A stretch of 64,000 nucleotides of DNA, from assembly GCF_900115675.1 (NCBI RefSeq), contig NZ_FOXI01000003.1:1-64000 (forward strand). Reading direction: 5' to 3'. Under the pieces are notes generated by a model. It ran no database searches. It saw only the letters and a list, made by a program, of their open reading frames with translations, and was not told where the DNA came from. Each line of letters starts with the position of its first letter. The stretch's first letter is position 1. The position numbers were made by a program, and so were the translations under genes. Source of the stretch: Halolamina pelagica (GTDB lineage Archaea > Halobacteriota > Halobacteria > Halobacteriales > Haloferacaceae). Positions 41,392 through 50,314 of this stretch are shown here, piece by piece.

Positions 41392-42510
41392 TCAGCGCGA
41401 CTTCTCCAGGAGGTGGACGTGCCGCGTCAGCGAGCGGTGGACGCGGCGTTCGAAGCGGTCCGTCACACGCCACGCCGTCGCCGCCACTGCCTCGCGCCAG
41501 TCGCGGTCGGCCATCAACACGCAGGTCGCGTCATCGTCGCTGACTCGCGCCGCTTCCGACAGCGCCCCCTCGACCAGATCCTCGAGCCGGTGGGTCGCGA
41601 TCTTCGACTGGCGGCCGTAGGGCGCGTCGAAGACGACGCCGTCGACGACGCCGTCCCGAAGCGGGAGCGCGGTCGCGTCGGCCCGGGCGACGGCGGAATC
41701 GCGGTCAGCGGGCACCAGCGCGTCGAGGTTCTCCTCCGTCCCGCGGACCATCTTCCACTGCGCGTCGGTGCCCACGAGGTCGGCGCCGACCAGGCCGGCC
41801 TCGATCAGCGTGCCGCCCGTCCCGCACATGGGGTCCAGGATCCGCCGGCCGGGCGCCGCGCCGGCGATGTTGGCCAGCGCGCGGGCGTCCATCGGTGCCA
41901 TGCTCCCGGGCTGGAAGAACGGGCGGTCGGTCGGCTGGCGCTCGCCGAAGTCGCGCGCTGACTCGCAGTCGAGCCAGCCCAGCACGCAGACGCCCTCGCT
42001 CGCGGGGATCTGGCCCTGCTCGGCGGCCGCGGCGTCGCTGTCCGGGTCTCCCAGCCCGCCGTCAGCGGAGAACAGCACTCGGAGCTCGTGGTCCGGATCG
42101 TCGAGATCCACCTCGAACCCGCGGTCGACCAGCACGCCGCCGAGCCGGCGCTCGGCCTCGCGCGTGCTCACGCCCGTCAGCCCCCGCACGTCGCGGGCCC
42201 GGACCGCGACCGTCCCCTCGCGGTCGATACCGGCGGCCTCCAGCGCGATCGCGGCGGCGTCGACGCTCGCCTCGGTCCGGGCGAGCAGTTCGTCAGCCGC
42301 GTGGGTGTAGGCCAGCCCGCGGAGCCGATCCCGGTCGATGTGGCCCGCGCGGGCCAGCCCGGGCGCGAGCAGGTCGACGCCGGCGGCCGCGGCTTCGGCC
42401 TCCCGGGCCGCGAAGGCGTCGTCCTCGCCGGCGAGTTCGAGACAGTACACGCCCGGGTGTGCGTCCGGGGTCGGAAAGAGGCTGCCGTTCCGCTCCCGTC
42501 TCCCACTCAC
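41392..42510 (-). CDS. trmG10: tRNA (guanine-10-N2)-dimethyltransferase
   Basis: 372 residues from GTG 42510. An N-terminal THUMP-type region precedes a Rossmann methyltransferase with LDPMCGTGGTLIEAGL (motif I) and motif IV DAPYGRQSK, the D-P-P-Y variant of m2G10 enzymes. It dimethylates G10 of tRNAs. A second GTG at 42450 (VYCLELAGEDD) looks more like the family N-terminus and would give 352 residues. It is divergent from tbp, sharing a TTTAAA box. Confidence 0.9.
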   Translation of the reverse strand: MSGRRERNGSLFPTPDAHPGVYCLELAGEDDAFAAREAEAAAAGVDLLAPGLARAGHIDRDRLRGLAYTHAADELLARTEASVDAAAIALEAAGIDREGTVAVRARDVRGLTGVSTREAERRLGGVLVDRGFEVDLDDPDHELRVLFSADGGLGDPDSDAAAAEQGQIPASEGVCVLGWLDCESARDFGERQPTDRPFFQPGSMAPMDARALANIAGAAPGRRILDPMCGTGGTLIEAGLVGADLVGTDAQWKMVRGTEENLDALVPADRDSAVARADATALPLRDGVVDGVVFDAPYGRQSKIATHRLEDLVEGALSEAARVSDDDATCVLMADRDWREAVAATAWRVTDRFERRVHRSLTRHVHLLEKSR

Positions 42511-42544
42511 CGCCGGCGCTTCCGGTTCGTCGGTCCCACCAACC

Positions 42545-42553
42545 TATTTAAAC
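42545..42553. promoter_or_regulatory. Shared TATA box of tbp and trmG10
   Basis: TATTTAAAC contains the self-complementary TTTAAA at 42547-42552. It lies 24-29 bp before the tbp ATG on the plus strand, at leaderless distance, and on the minus strand would start transcription near 42522, 12 bp before the trmG10 GTG. No other TATA-like box is seen in the 65-bp gap. Confidence 0.6.
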
Positions 42554-42575
42554 CTCACCGCCGACCCTTAAAGCG

Positions 42576-43136
42576 ATGACCGATCCCAAGGAGACGATCA
42601 CCATCGAGAACGTCGTTGCCTCGACGGGCATCGGCCAGGAGCTCGACCTCCAGAGCGTCGCCATGGACCTGGAAGGGGCCGACTACGACCCCGAACAGTT
42701 CCCCGGGCTCGTCTACCGCACGCAGGAGCCCAAATCCGCCGCGCTGATCTTCCGGTCGGGGAAGATCGTCTGCACCGGCGCGAAGTCGACCGACGACGTT
42801 CACGAGAGTCTCCACATCGTCTTCGACAAGCTGCGGGATCTCAGCATCCCCATCGAGGAGGACCCGGAGATCACGGTCCAGAACATCGTCACCAGCGCCG
42901 ACCTCGGCGAGAGCCTCAACCTCAACGCGATCGCGATCGGGCTGGGGCTCGAGAGCATCGAGTACGAACCCGAGCAGTTCCCCGGGCTCGTCTACCGGCT
43001 GGAGGAGCCCGACGTGGTCGCGCTGCTGTTCGGCTCGGGCAAGCTCGTCATCACCGGCGGGAAGGAGCCGGCCGACGCCGCCGCCGCCGTCGACGTGATC
43101 ACCGAACGGCTGGACGAACTCGGCCTGCTCGGCTGA
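42576..43136 (+). CDS. tbp: TATA-box-binding protein
   Basis: 186 residues made of two ~90-residue direct repeats: IENVVASTGIGQELDLQSVA and VQNIVTSADLGESLNLNAIA, each followed by YxPEQFPGLVYR and a (F/G)xSGK(I/L)V(C/I)TG motif. It binds the TATA element and recruits TFB (18.3 kb). The acidic N- and C-termini are typical of haloarchaeal TBPs. A leaderless mRNA is likely from the TATA box 24 bp upstream. Confidence 0.98.
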   Translation: MTDPKETITIENVVASTGIGQELDLQSVAMDLEGADYDPEQFPGLVYRTQEPKSAALIFRSGKIVCTGAKSTDDVHESLHIVFDKLRDLSIPIEEDPEITVQNIVTSADLGESLNLNAIAIGLGLESIEYEPEQFPGLVYRLEEPDVVALLFGSGKLVITGGKEPADAAAAVDVITERLDELGLLG

Positions 43137-43142
43137 GCGGCC

Positions 43143-43550
43143 GTGTCCGTCCCGTTCTCCTTGGCGGCCGGCACCCGGTTCGCCGTGTTGCAGGTCCCGC
43201 TGCAGTCGACGACGGTGCCGATCCTCGCGACGTACGTGCTGTTCGCCGCCTTCCTCTCGCTGACCGCGTTCGTCGCCGCCCGGAACCTGCTGGGCGACGT
43301 GTCGCTCCGCCGGCACGCGCTCGTGGGGCCGCCGATCGCGGCCATCGCCTTCCTCGCGGCGACGTTCGAGTTCCCGCCGTACCTGGCGCTCGCGGCCGCG
43401 CTGGTCGTCGACGCCGTCGCCTTCCGGCAGCTCCACGACCTCGACCGCCGGCTGCTGCTCGGCGTCGTGGTGATCCACTTCGTGGTGAGCGTCATCCTCG
43501 GCGCGATCCTGTTCAGCCTGGTCGCGTTGCTCGGGTCGGCGCCGGTGTAG
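43143..43550 (+). CDS. Integral membrane protein, hypothetical
   Basis: 135 residues, starting with GTG 6 bp after the tbp stop, so co-transcribed with it. About four hydrophobic segments (around 26-45, 60-78, 80-92, 104-130). I do not recognise a characterised family; a membrane protein tied to tbp has no obvious role. Confidence 0.75.
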   Translation: MSVPFSLAAGTRFAVLQVPLQSTTVPILATYVLFAAFLSLTAFVAARNLLGDVSLRRHALVGPPIAAIAFLAATFEFPPYLALAAALVVDAVAFRQLHDLDRRLLLGVVVIHFVVSVILGAILFSLVALLGSAPV

Positions 43551-43623
43551 ACGTCGGGAACGCGCGGCATTTCTCGGGAGAGGAACGACGGGTTAACGCC
43601 TCCTCGCTGCCGACCGTTCCGGC

Positions 43624-44925
43624 ATGACCACGCTCCACGTCACGAACGGCCGCGTACTCCGTCCCGACCACTCCGTCACCGAGTCGGACGTGCTGATCGA
43701 CCAGTCGACCGGGACCATCGAGCGCGTCGCCCCGCCGGGCCGGATCGACGCCACGGCCGAGGAGACCCTCGACGCCGCGGGCGGGCTCGTCGTCCCGGGG
43801 CTGATCAACGCCCACGGCCACGCCGCGATGACGCTGCTCCGGGGATACGCCGACGACAAGGCGCTCGACGCCTGGCTGCAGGAGGACATCTGGCCGGTCG
43901 AGGCCGAACTCACCGCCGAGGACGTCCGGGTCGGCACGGAACTCGCCGCGGTGGAGATGATCCGCACCGGGACCACCGGGTTCGCGGACATGTACTTCGA
44001 GGAGCCCCACGTCGCCGGCGTCGTCGAGGCCTCGGGGCTGCGCGCGCTGCTGGGCCACGGCTTCGTCTCGGTCGGGAAGGACGAGGACGACGCCCGCGAG
44101 GACATGAAGACGAGCGTCAACTTCGCCGACCAGTACGACGGGCTCGCCGGCGGTCGCATCGCGACCGCGGTGATGCCCCACTCGCTGACCACGGTGAACG
44201 AGGAACTGCTCCGCGAGGCTGTCGAGCGCGCTCGCGAGGCCGAGGTGCCGGTGCACATCCACGCCAACGAGACCGAAGACGAGGTCGACCCCATCGTCGA
44301 CGAGCGCGGGGTGCGACCGCTCGACTACGCCGAGGACGTCGGGCTGCTCGAGGACGGCGACTTCCTCGCCCACTGCGTCCACGTCGACGACGCGGAGGTC
44401 GAGCGTCTCGCGGACTCGGACGCCACGGCGGTCCACTGCCCGGCCTCGAACGCCAAACTCGCGTCGGGGATCGCCCCGGTCGCCGACATGCTCGACGCCG
44501 GTATCACGGTCGGCCTCGGCACCGACGGCGCCGCCTCGAACAACGATCTGGACATGTTCGACGAGATCCGCGACGCCGCGATGCTCGGGAAACTCGGCGC
44601 CGACGACGCCGCGGCGGTTCCCGCCGGTGCGGCGGTCCGGATGGCGACCGAGGGCTCGGCGGCGGCGTTGGGTTTCGACTCCGGCCGGATCGAGGCGGGC
44701 GCGAACGCGGATCTGGCGGTCGTCGACCTCGACGCCGCCCACCTGACGCCGGCACACGACCTGGTGAGCCACCTCGCCTACGCGGCGAGCGGGCAGGACG
44801 TGCGGCACACGGTCTGTGACGGACAGGTGCTGATGGAGGAACGGGAAATTCGGACGCTCGACGCGGCGGCGATCCGGGAGCGCGCTCAGGAGCAGGCCGA
44901 GGACCTGGTCGCGCGAGCGGAGTAG
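43624..44925 (+). CDS. SAH / 5'-methylthioadenosine deaminase (amidohydrolase)
   Basis: 433 residues. Amidohydrolase fold with NAHGHAAMTLLRGYADDKALDAWLQE (the metal HxH), HIHANETEDEV, HCVHVDD, a substrate-loop H in VHCPASNAKLASG and GTDGAASNNDLDMFDE. These match the MTA/SAH deaminase group, which converts SAH to S-inosylhomocysteine. The same enzymes can act on other adenosines. AhcY, the alternative SAH route, is at 46.4 kb. Confidence 0.9.
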   Translation: MTTLHVTNGRVLRPDHSVTESDVLIDQSTGTIERVAPPGRIDATAEETLDAAGGLVVPGLINAHGHAAMTLLRGYADDKALDAWLQEDIWPVEAELTAEDVRVGTELAAVEMIRTGTTGFADMYFEEPHVAGVVEASGLRALLGHGFVSVGKDEDDAREDMKTSVNFADQYDGLAGGRIATAVMPHSLTTVNEELLREAVERAREAEVPVHIHANETEDEVDPIVDERGVRPLDYAEDVGLLEDGDFLAHCVHVDDAEVERLADSDATAVHCPASNAKLASGIAPVADMLDAGITVGLGTDGAASNNDLDMFDEIRDAAMLGKLGADDAAAVPAGAAVRMATEGSAAALGFDSGRIEAGANADLAVVDLDAAHLTPAHDLVSHLAYAASGQDVRHTVCDGQVLMEEREIRTLDAAAIRERAQEQAEDLVARAE

Positions 44926-44926
44926 G

Positions 44927-46165
44927 TCACAGTATCAGCGAGAACAGCGCGTAGGAGCAGACGACAGCGATGGTCGGCGTGAGCACCCACAGCACCGCGA
45001 TGCGGCCCGCGGCGGCGGCGTCGAACAGGCTCTCCTTGCTCTGTGCTTCTGTCTCGCCGATGCCCGGCACTTCCGGCGGGCGCTCGGGTTCGACGGGTTC
45101 GACCGTTCCCTCGGCGAGTTCGCCGACTGTCGGGCTCTTGGGTTCGTCCGTCTCTTGCGGTGCGAGCGCACCGGTCGAGAGCTCCGTCCCCATCTTCGGC
45201 CCGGGGGAGGGTTTCGCCAACTCCGCGAGCGTCGCCGCGCGACTCGCCCGGCCCCAGCCGAGACCGATGATGCAGCAGGTGGTGCTGACCGCGAGGCTCG
45301 CGGGGATCCCCAGATACGACAGCACCGTGATGATGGTACCACCGACGGCGGAGACGATGAGCGCCGCGAGGATCGGCAGCTCGGTGATGTCGTCGCCGAC
45401 GGTGTCGAGCGTGCGCCGCGCGATGGTGAACGACCCGAGCGCGAAAGCGGCCACCGCGATCAGTACCCCCTGGTCGACGGTCAGCGGGCCGTTGGCGCCC
45501 ACCAGCGGCGCGACGGCGTTGGCGGCGTTGGAGGCGCCCGCCGAGAACGCCATGTAGCAGGCGATGAGGACGACCAGCGCCGAGCCCACCAGATCCCGCG
45601 GGGTGGCGTTCCGGTTCACGCGCGGCACCGGAACCCGGCCCGAGCGGTCGAATTGGAGCAGGTGGAGCTCCAGTCGGGTGAAAGCGAAGCGGGCGTCGAG
45701 GTACGGGTAGACGTAGCGGCCGATGACGGCGCCGCTGGCGAAGCCGATCAGCGGGGCGACGATCCACGCCGAGACGATGACGAACATCAGCGAGGCGTTC
45801 AGGCTCCCGGTCGCCAGCCCCAGGCCGACGATGGCGCTGACGGCGGTCATCGACGTGGACGCCGGGACGCCGTAGAGGTTCGAAATCAGCAGCGAGAGCC
45901 CGGTGAAGAACAGCACCCCGACGCTCGCCTCCGGTGAGAACTGCGACGCCGGGACGATGCTACTGCTCATCGTGTCGATGACGTTCCGGCCGACGGTCCA
46001 GGCGCCGACAAGCGCGAAAACGGTGAACAGCGCCCCGGCGGTGACCTTCCGGAGGAGTCGCCCGCCGACCGCCGGCCCGAACGCGACGCCGGTCGAGGAG
46101 CCGCCGATGTTGTAGCCGACGAACACCGCGACGAGGATGCCGAGAACGGCGAGAACTGTGACCAT
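44927..46165 (-). CDS. PiT-family inorganic phosphate transporter
   Basis: 412 residues with about ten hydrophobic segments. The duplicated PiT signatures are visible as VGYNIGGSSTGVAFGPAVGGR near the start and FSAGASNAANAVAPLVGANG near 220. A long acidic loop (about 310-370) interrupts the C-terminal half. It imports phosphate (or sulfate in some relatives) with Na+ or H+. It converges with the deaminase gene (1-bp gap). Confidence 0.9.
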   Translation of the reverse strand: MVTVLAVLGILVAVFVGYNIGGSSTGVAFGPAVGGRLLRKVTAGALFTVFALVGAWTVGRNVIDTMSSSIVPASQFSPEASVGVLFFTGLSLLISNLYGVPASTSMTAVSAIVGLGLATGSLNASLMFVIVSAWIVAPLIGFASGAVIGRYVYPYLDARFAFTRLELHLLQFDRSGRVPVPRVNRNATPRDLVGSALVVLIACYMAFSAGASNAANAVAPLVGANGPLTVDQGVLIAVAAFALGSFTIARRTLDTVGDDITELPILAALIVSAVGGTIITVLSYLGIPASLAVSTTCCIIGLGWGRASRAATLAELAKPSPGPKMGTELSTGALAPQETDEPKSPTVGELAEGTVEPVEPERPPEVPGIGETEAQSKESLFDAAAAGRIAVLWVLTPTIAVVCSYALFSLIL

Positions 46166-46373
46166 GGGCGGCTATTCGTTGCCAAGGGCAAAAACGCCAG
46201 GCGTGGTCGTTCATTCGGCTGCGCGCGATGGACGGCGTGAACCACGCTGTCTCGGTACCGCGCGGTTGACCGTCACCGCGCGGGCCGTTCCGAACCGTGC
46301 GGTACGTTCGGCGGCACGGTCACCGTGCCGGACCTTCGACACCGTTTTGCTCCCACTCCCTGAACCCACAGCC

Positions 46374-47657
46374 ATGAGTTCCTACGAGCGCGTTACCGCG
46401 CACGTCGACGATCCCGAGGCGCTCCGCGAGGAGGGTCGCCGGAAGATGGACTGGGCGCTCCAGCACATGCCGATCTGCCGGTCGCTCCGCGAGGAGTTCG
46501 CCGCCGAGAAACCGTTCGAAGGCGAGACGATCGGGATGGCGATGCACGTCGAGGCCAAGACCGCGATCCTCGTCGAGACGCTCGCGCTCGGCGGCGCCGA
46601 GGTCGCGGTCACCGGCTGTAACCCGCTCTCGACCCACGACGACGTGAGCGTCGCGCTGGACGCCGTCGACAACGTCACCTCCTACGCCGTCCGGGGGGTC
46701 GACGACGATGGCTACTACGCCGCGATCGAGTCCGTCATCGACCACGAGCCGACGATCACGGTCGACGACGGCGCGGACATGGTGTTCCGCATCCACCAGG
46801 AGCACCCCGAACTGATCGACTCCATCGTCGGCGGCGCCGAGGAGACGACCACCGGCGTCCACCGCCTGCGCGCGATGGACGACGACGGCGAGCTGAAGTA
46901 CCCGATGTTCGCGGTCAACGACACGCCGATGAAGCGCCTGTTCGACAACGTCCACGGCACGGGCGAGTCGGCGCTCTCGGCGATCGCGATGACCACGAAC
47001 CTCTCGTGGGCCGGCAAGACCGTCGTCGTCGCCGGCTACGGCTACTGCGGCAAGGGCGTCGCCTCCAAAGCGGCCGGGCAGGACGCCAACGTGGTCGTCT
47101 GTGAGGTCGAACCCCGCAAGGCGCTGGAAGCCCACATGGAGGGCTACGACGTGCTCCCGATGGCCGAGGCCGCCGAGGAGGGCGACGTGTTCATCACGAC
47201 CACCGGGAACAAGGACGTCATCACCCGCGAGCACTTCGAGGCGATGCAGGACGGGGTGCTGCTGGCCAACGCGGGCCACTTCGACGTGGAGATCAACCTC
47301 GACGACCTCGACGACCTCGCGGTCGACCGCTACGAGGCCCGCGACGGCGTCGAGTCCTTCGAGATGGCCGACGGCCGCCGCCTCAACGTGCTCGCCGAGG
47401 GCCGACTCGTCAACCTCGCCGCGCCGGTCGGACTGGGCCACCCCGTCGAAGTGATGGACCAGTCCTTCGGGATTCAGGCGGTCTGTGTCCGTGAACTGGT
47501 CGAGAACGGCGACGCCTACGACGCGGGCGTCCACGAGGTGCCCGACGAACTGGACAAGGAGGTGGCCGAGGTGAAACTGGCTGCCGAGGACGTCGAGTTC
47601 GACAGTCTCAGCGACGAGCAGCGCGAGTACATGGACTCCTGGCAGCACGGGACGTGA
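46374..47657 (+). CDS. ahcY: Adenosylhomocysteinase
   Basis: 427 residues. GMAMHVEAKTAILVETL, NDTPMKRLFDNVHGTGESALSAIAMTTN and the NAD-binding motif VVAGYGYCGKGVASKA are SAH hydrolase signatures, with GLGHPVEVMDQSF near the end. It splits SAH to adenosine and homocysteine, keeping methylation going. The ATG at 46374 is preceded by a T-rich ACCGTTTTGC box (46341-46350). Confidence 0.96.
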   Translation: MSSYERVTAHVDDPEALREEGRRKMDWALQHMPICRSLREEFAAEKPFEGETIGMAMHVEAKTAILVETLALGGAEVAVTGCNPLSTHDDVSVALDAVDNVTSYAVRGVDDDGYYAAIESVIDHEPTITVDDGADMVFRIHQEHPELIDSIVGGAEETTTGVHRLRAMDDDGELKYPMFAVNDTPMKRLFDNVHGTGESALSAIAMTTNLSWAGKTVVVAGYGYCGKGVASKAAGQDANVVVCEVEPRKALEAHMEGYDVLPMAEAAEEGDVFITTTGNKDVITREHFEAMQDGVLLANAGHFDVEINLDDLDDLAVDRYEARDGVESFEMADGRRLNVLAEGRLVNLAAPVGLGHPVEVMDQSFGIQAVCVRELVENGDAYDAGVHEVPDELDKEVAEVKLAAEDVEFDSLSDEQREYMDSWQHGT

Positions 47658-47689
47658 TCGGCTGACTGGGGGTCGGTTTCCTGGAGGGG

Positions 47690-48095
47690 TGGGGTTTTGG
47701 CGTCGACGCTAGCTGCTTCTGGACGGGTTGACTTCTCAAACACCACAGCGACCGCGAACGGCACCGCGCAGTGAGCATGGACTCTTGGGACCGCACAACC
47801 CTGCACCGCGGCCACATCCTCCCAAACCGACTCCCTCACTACGTTCGGTCGTCCCTCGCGCTCGGGTCGCCGACAGCGCGGCGACCGCTTCGCGCCGCCG
47901 CCGGCAGCGGTCGCGGTGGACGCCTCGCGGGCGCCGGCTGTCGGCGCCCGCGTGGGGGAGGGGCGGGGACTGGAAGCAGCGCCGGACTTTGTGTCCGGCG
48001 CCTTGCGGTCCCAGAGTCCTACGAACGAAATGCTGTTGCCGTCGCAGTACCCGTCCCAGCAGCCAAACCCACAGCTGAACACTCCTCCGTCTCCT
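47690..48095. other. Gene-free interval with nested inverted repeats
   Basis: The 484 bp between ahcY and hjc hold no convincing gene. Complementary arms face each other in order: GGGTTTTGGC (47692-47701) with GCCAAACCC (48062-48070); GGACGGG (47721-47727) with CCCGTCC (48050-48056); a 16-bp pair with one bulge between 47779-47795 and 48004-48019. Inside are two perfect hairpins, 11 bp (47926-47952) and 9 bp (47979-48001). It could be a structured RNA or a degenerate MITE-like element. SRP and RNase P RNA motifs were looked for and not seen. Confidence 0.55.
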
Positions 48096-48141
48096 ACCCA
48101 TCACCGACCCCCTTTTGCCCCCGCACATCCCACCACAACCC

Positions 48142-48690
48142 ATGCCCACGAACAGGAAAGGCGACCGGCGCGAGCGCGAACTCGTCAACCGCCTCGACGA
48201 GGCCGGCTTCGCCGTCATGCGCGCGCCCGCCAGCGGGAGCGCGACCCAGCGCGAACTCCCGGACGTGCTCGCGGGCAACGGCGACGCGTTCTACGCCATC
48301 GAGGCGAAATCTTCCGCGGGCGACCCGATCTACCTCACCGGCGAGGAGGTCCAAGCGCTGGTCTACTTCGCCCAGAACTTCGGCGCCAAACCCCGCATCG
48401 GCGTCCGCTTCGACCGCGAGGACTGGTACTTCTTCCACCCGGGCGACTGCTACACGACCGACGGCGGCAACTACCGCGTGAAGAAGGAGACCGCGCTCGC
48501 CGACGGCACCGACATGGCCGAACTCGTCGGCGACACCGAGAAGGTCACCCTCGAGGAGGCGACCGAGCGCGGCACCGCCACCAGCGACACCGACGGCGAC
48601 CCGGACGACGGCGATGGGGTCCGGAAGCTCCTCCAGGCCGTCGCCGACGGCACGCTCAGCGTCGACGAGGCCGCCGACGCGCTCGCCTGA
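48142..48690 (+). CDS. hjc: Holliday junction resolvase Hjc
   Basis: 182 residues. The nuclease domain has [41 protein letters not shown] and YAIEAKSS: the Glu, Asp and E-x-K catalytic residues of archaeal Hjc. It cuts four-way junctions. An acidic tail beyond ~125, ending [22 protein letters not shown], is longer than the basic family domain. The start [11 protein letters not shown] was preferred over an upstream Met nine codons earlier. Confidence 0.95.
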   Translation: MPTNRKGDRRERELVNRLDEAGFAVMRAPASGSATQRELPDVLAGNGDAFYAIEAKSSAGDPIYLTGEEVQALVYFAQNFGAKPRIGVRFDREDWYFFHPGDCYTTDGGNYRVKKETALADGTDMAELVGDTEKVTLEEATERGTATSDTDGDPDDGDGVRKLLQAVADGTLSVDEAADALA

Positions 48691-48734
48691 GCCGCATCGA
48701 AGTGCTTTAGGGTGCTGCCGGGCGACTCCGGGGT

Positions 48735-48941
48735 ATGGATATCGAGGAGGGCATGGCGCGGAAGATCGTGCTCTCGATCGTCGCCGTCGTGCTGTTCATC
48801 GTCTCGTTCATCGTCGTCGGCACCAGTTTCAGCGCCGACGGGGGTCTCAGTTCGACCGGCGGGCTCGGCCTGCTCGGTGCGCTGGTCGGCTTCATCCTCC
48901 TCATGGGGGCGCTCGGCCTCTACTTCGCCAGTCAGGACTGA
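48735..48941 (+). CDS. Small two-span membrane protein
   Basis: 68 residues with two hydrophobic helices (about 10-29 and 43-62). It starts 44 bp after hjc on the same strand and its last 10 bases overlap the end of the convergent priL. Function unknown. Confidence 0.75.
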   Translation: MDIEEGMARKIVLSIVAVVLFIVSFIVVGTSFSADGGLSSTGGLGLLGALVGFILLMGALGLYFASQD

Positions 48942-50071
48942 GCCGGTTCCCGCTCGCGCCAGTCGACGCGTTCCGCCGGCTCCGTCTCCCGCAGTCGCTC
49001 CCGATAGAGCACCAGTGGGTGGTCCGCGCGCTCGCGGTGGCCGTTCTGGTTCGTACAGATCCCGTACGCCGACAGCGTCTCACACGACGGCGGCGGGTAC
49101 TGCGCGCCGCGGTTCTCCCCCAACCGTTCGACCGCGTAGCGGACCTGCCGCTCCCCGAGCGTCGTCTCGGCACAGAACGCCGCCGCGCCGTCGGCGTCGA
49201 GCCCGATGGCGGCGAGGAAGGAGAGCAGCGCGAACGACTCCGTGTCGTCCAACTCCTCGCTCTCGGCGCGGGTCAGGAGTTCGTCGATGCACTCCGGGAA
49301 CAGCGAGGGGAGCACGGCGTCGATGCCCCCCACCGCCACGCGCTCGCCCAGTAGGTCCCGGAGCGCCGACAGCGGGTCGTCGAGCGCCTCCTCCAGCGCC
49401 GTCCGGCGGTCGTCGCCGAGGTCGAACGGGAGCCCCTCCGCGACGCGCCGGCGGACCGCTTCGACGAGCAGGCCCTCGCCGTCGGCGCCGTAGAGTTCGC
49501 CGCGCCGGATTCGGACCTCGCCGTCGGCGAGTTCGCGGTTGACGAGGCGCCACCCCTCGCCCCAGTCACCCGTGAGCAGCAGGTACTGCTCGACGCCGAC
49601 GCGGTACCAGTCGCGGTCGGTCGCACCCGAACTGCGGTTGCGGTCCGCGCCGGCGAGCCGTTCCTCCCGGACCGAATCCGCGAGGTCGAACTCGTCCAGG
49701 ATCCGCGGGAGCGACACCGAGGCGTCGGTGGTGCTGCGGAGGCCGTCGTCGTCGCCGGTCACGTCCTCGGCGAACCGCGCGGCGGCCGTCGCCGCCTCGG
49801 CGGTCGCGTACTTCTCGACGGCCTTCTCCTCGGAGAGCAGTGAGACGAGCACCCGCGCGACGGGGTAGGAGAGCAGTTCGGCCTCGTCGCTCCACCGTCC
49901 CGGCTCGGCGGGCGCAGTGGTGCCCTCGGTCAGCGCGCGCTCGACGCGCTCGCGGCCGCGCTCGACGGCCGGGTCGCCCGAGGCGGCCAGTTCGGGCACC
50001 GAGGCGCCCAGCTCCCCGACGGCCTCCCGGGCGGCGTCGAAGAAGGGGTAGCGGGCGTGAAGCGGCTGCAT
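48932..50071 (-). CDS. priL: DNA primase large subunit PriL
   Basis: 379 residues. Helical N-terminal domain beginning MQPLHARYPFFDAAREAV; the C-terminal Fe-S domain contains Cys residues in AAFCAETTLGERQVRYAVERLGE and SCETLSAYGICTNQNGHRE, the pattern for a [4Fe-4S] cluster. It pairs with the catalytic PriS, not in this window, to start primer synthesis. The start at MQPLHARYP was taken over an upstream extension on family similarity. Confidence 0.94.
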   Translation of the reverse strand: MQPLHARYPFFDAAREAVGELGASVPELAASGDPAVERGRERVERALTEGTTAPAEPGRWSDEAELLSYPVARVLVSLLSEEKAVEKYATAEAATAAARFAEDVTGDDDGLRSTTDASVSLPRILDEFDLADSVREERLAGADRNRSSGATDRDWYRVGVEQYLLLTGDWGEGWRLVNRELADGEVRIRRGELYGADGEGLLVEAVRRRVAEGLPFDLGDDRRTALEEALDDPLSALRDLLGERVAVGGIDAVLPSLFPECIDELLTRAESEELDDTESFALLSFLAAIGLDADGAAAFCAETTLGERQVRYAVERLGENRGAQYPPPSCETLSAYGICTNQNGHRERADHPLVLYRERLRETEPAERVDWREREPAQS

Positions 50072-50130
50072 GACTCGCCGTTTCGGAGCGGTCCGAATAA
50101 GCACTTCGGACCTCGACCTTTTCTTCGTCG

Positions 50131-50149
50131 GGTGCGCCGGGGGCGCACC
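50131..50149. terminator. Hairpin between priL and rfcA
   Basis: GGTGCGCC-GGG-GGCGCACC is a perfect 8-bp stem with a 3-nt loop, flanked upstream by a T-rich run (CTTTTCTTCG) and downstream by A-runs. It lies in the 243-bp gap between priL and rfcA, both on the minus strand, so it is downstream of rfcA. Confidence 0.45.
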
Positions 50150-50194
50150 GCTCCTCGAAAAAGCTCGAGCAAAAAGGGCCGCTCGCTCGGGCTC

Positions 50195-50215
50195 CGGGAG
50201 AGCTTCGCTCTCCCG
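50195..50215. terminator. Second hairpin between priL and rfcA
   Basis: CGGGAGAGC-TTC-GCTCTCCCG is a perfect 9-bp stem with a 3-nt loop, ~100 bp past the rfcA stop on the minus strand. Together with the hairpin at 50131-50149 it probably separates rfcA from priL transcription. Confidence 0.5.
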
Positions 50216-50314
50216 TGCTCCCGCTCACTTCGTTCGCGGGAACTCCGCCCTCGCTCGCGGTGCGTGTTCGGTGTCCTTCGACAAAACGGCCGTCAGCGGG
50301 ATTCTCGACGGCGA

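Noticed and set aside
47690-48095. SRP (7S) or RNase P RNA
   Set aside because: The conserved GGAAGG-AGCA tetraloop helix of SRP and the ACAGAAA region of RNase P RNA are absent on both strands.
47516-48278. Frames of 180-236 codons in the ahcY-hjc gap
   Set aside because: Low-complexity Arg/Pro/Ser/Ala translations on both strands, covering inverted repeats; no start context or family resemblance.
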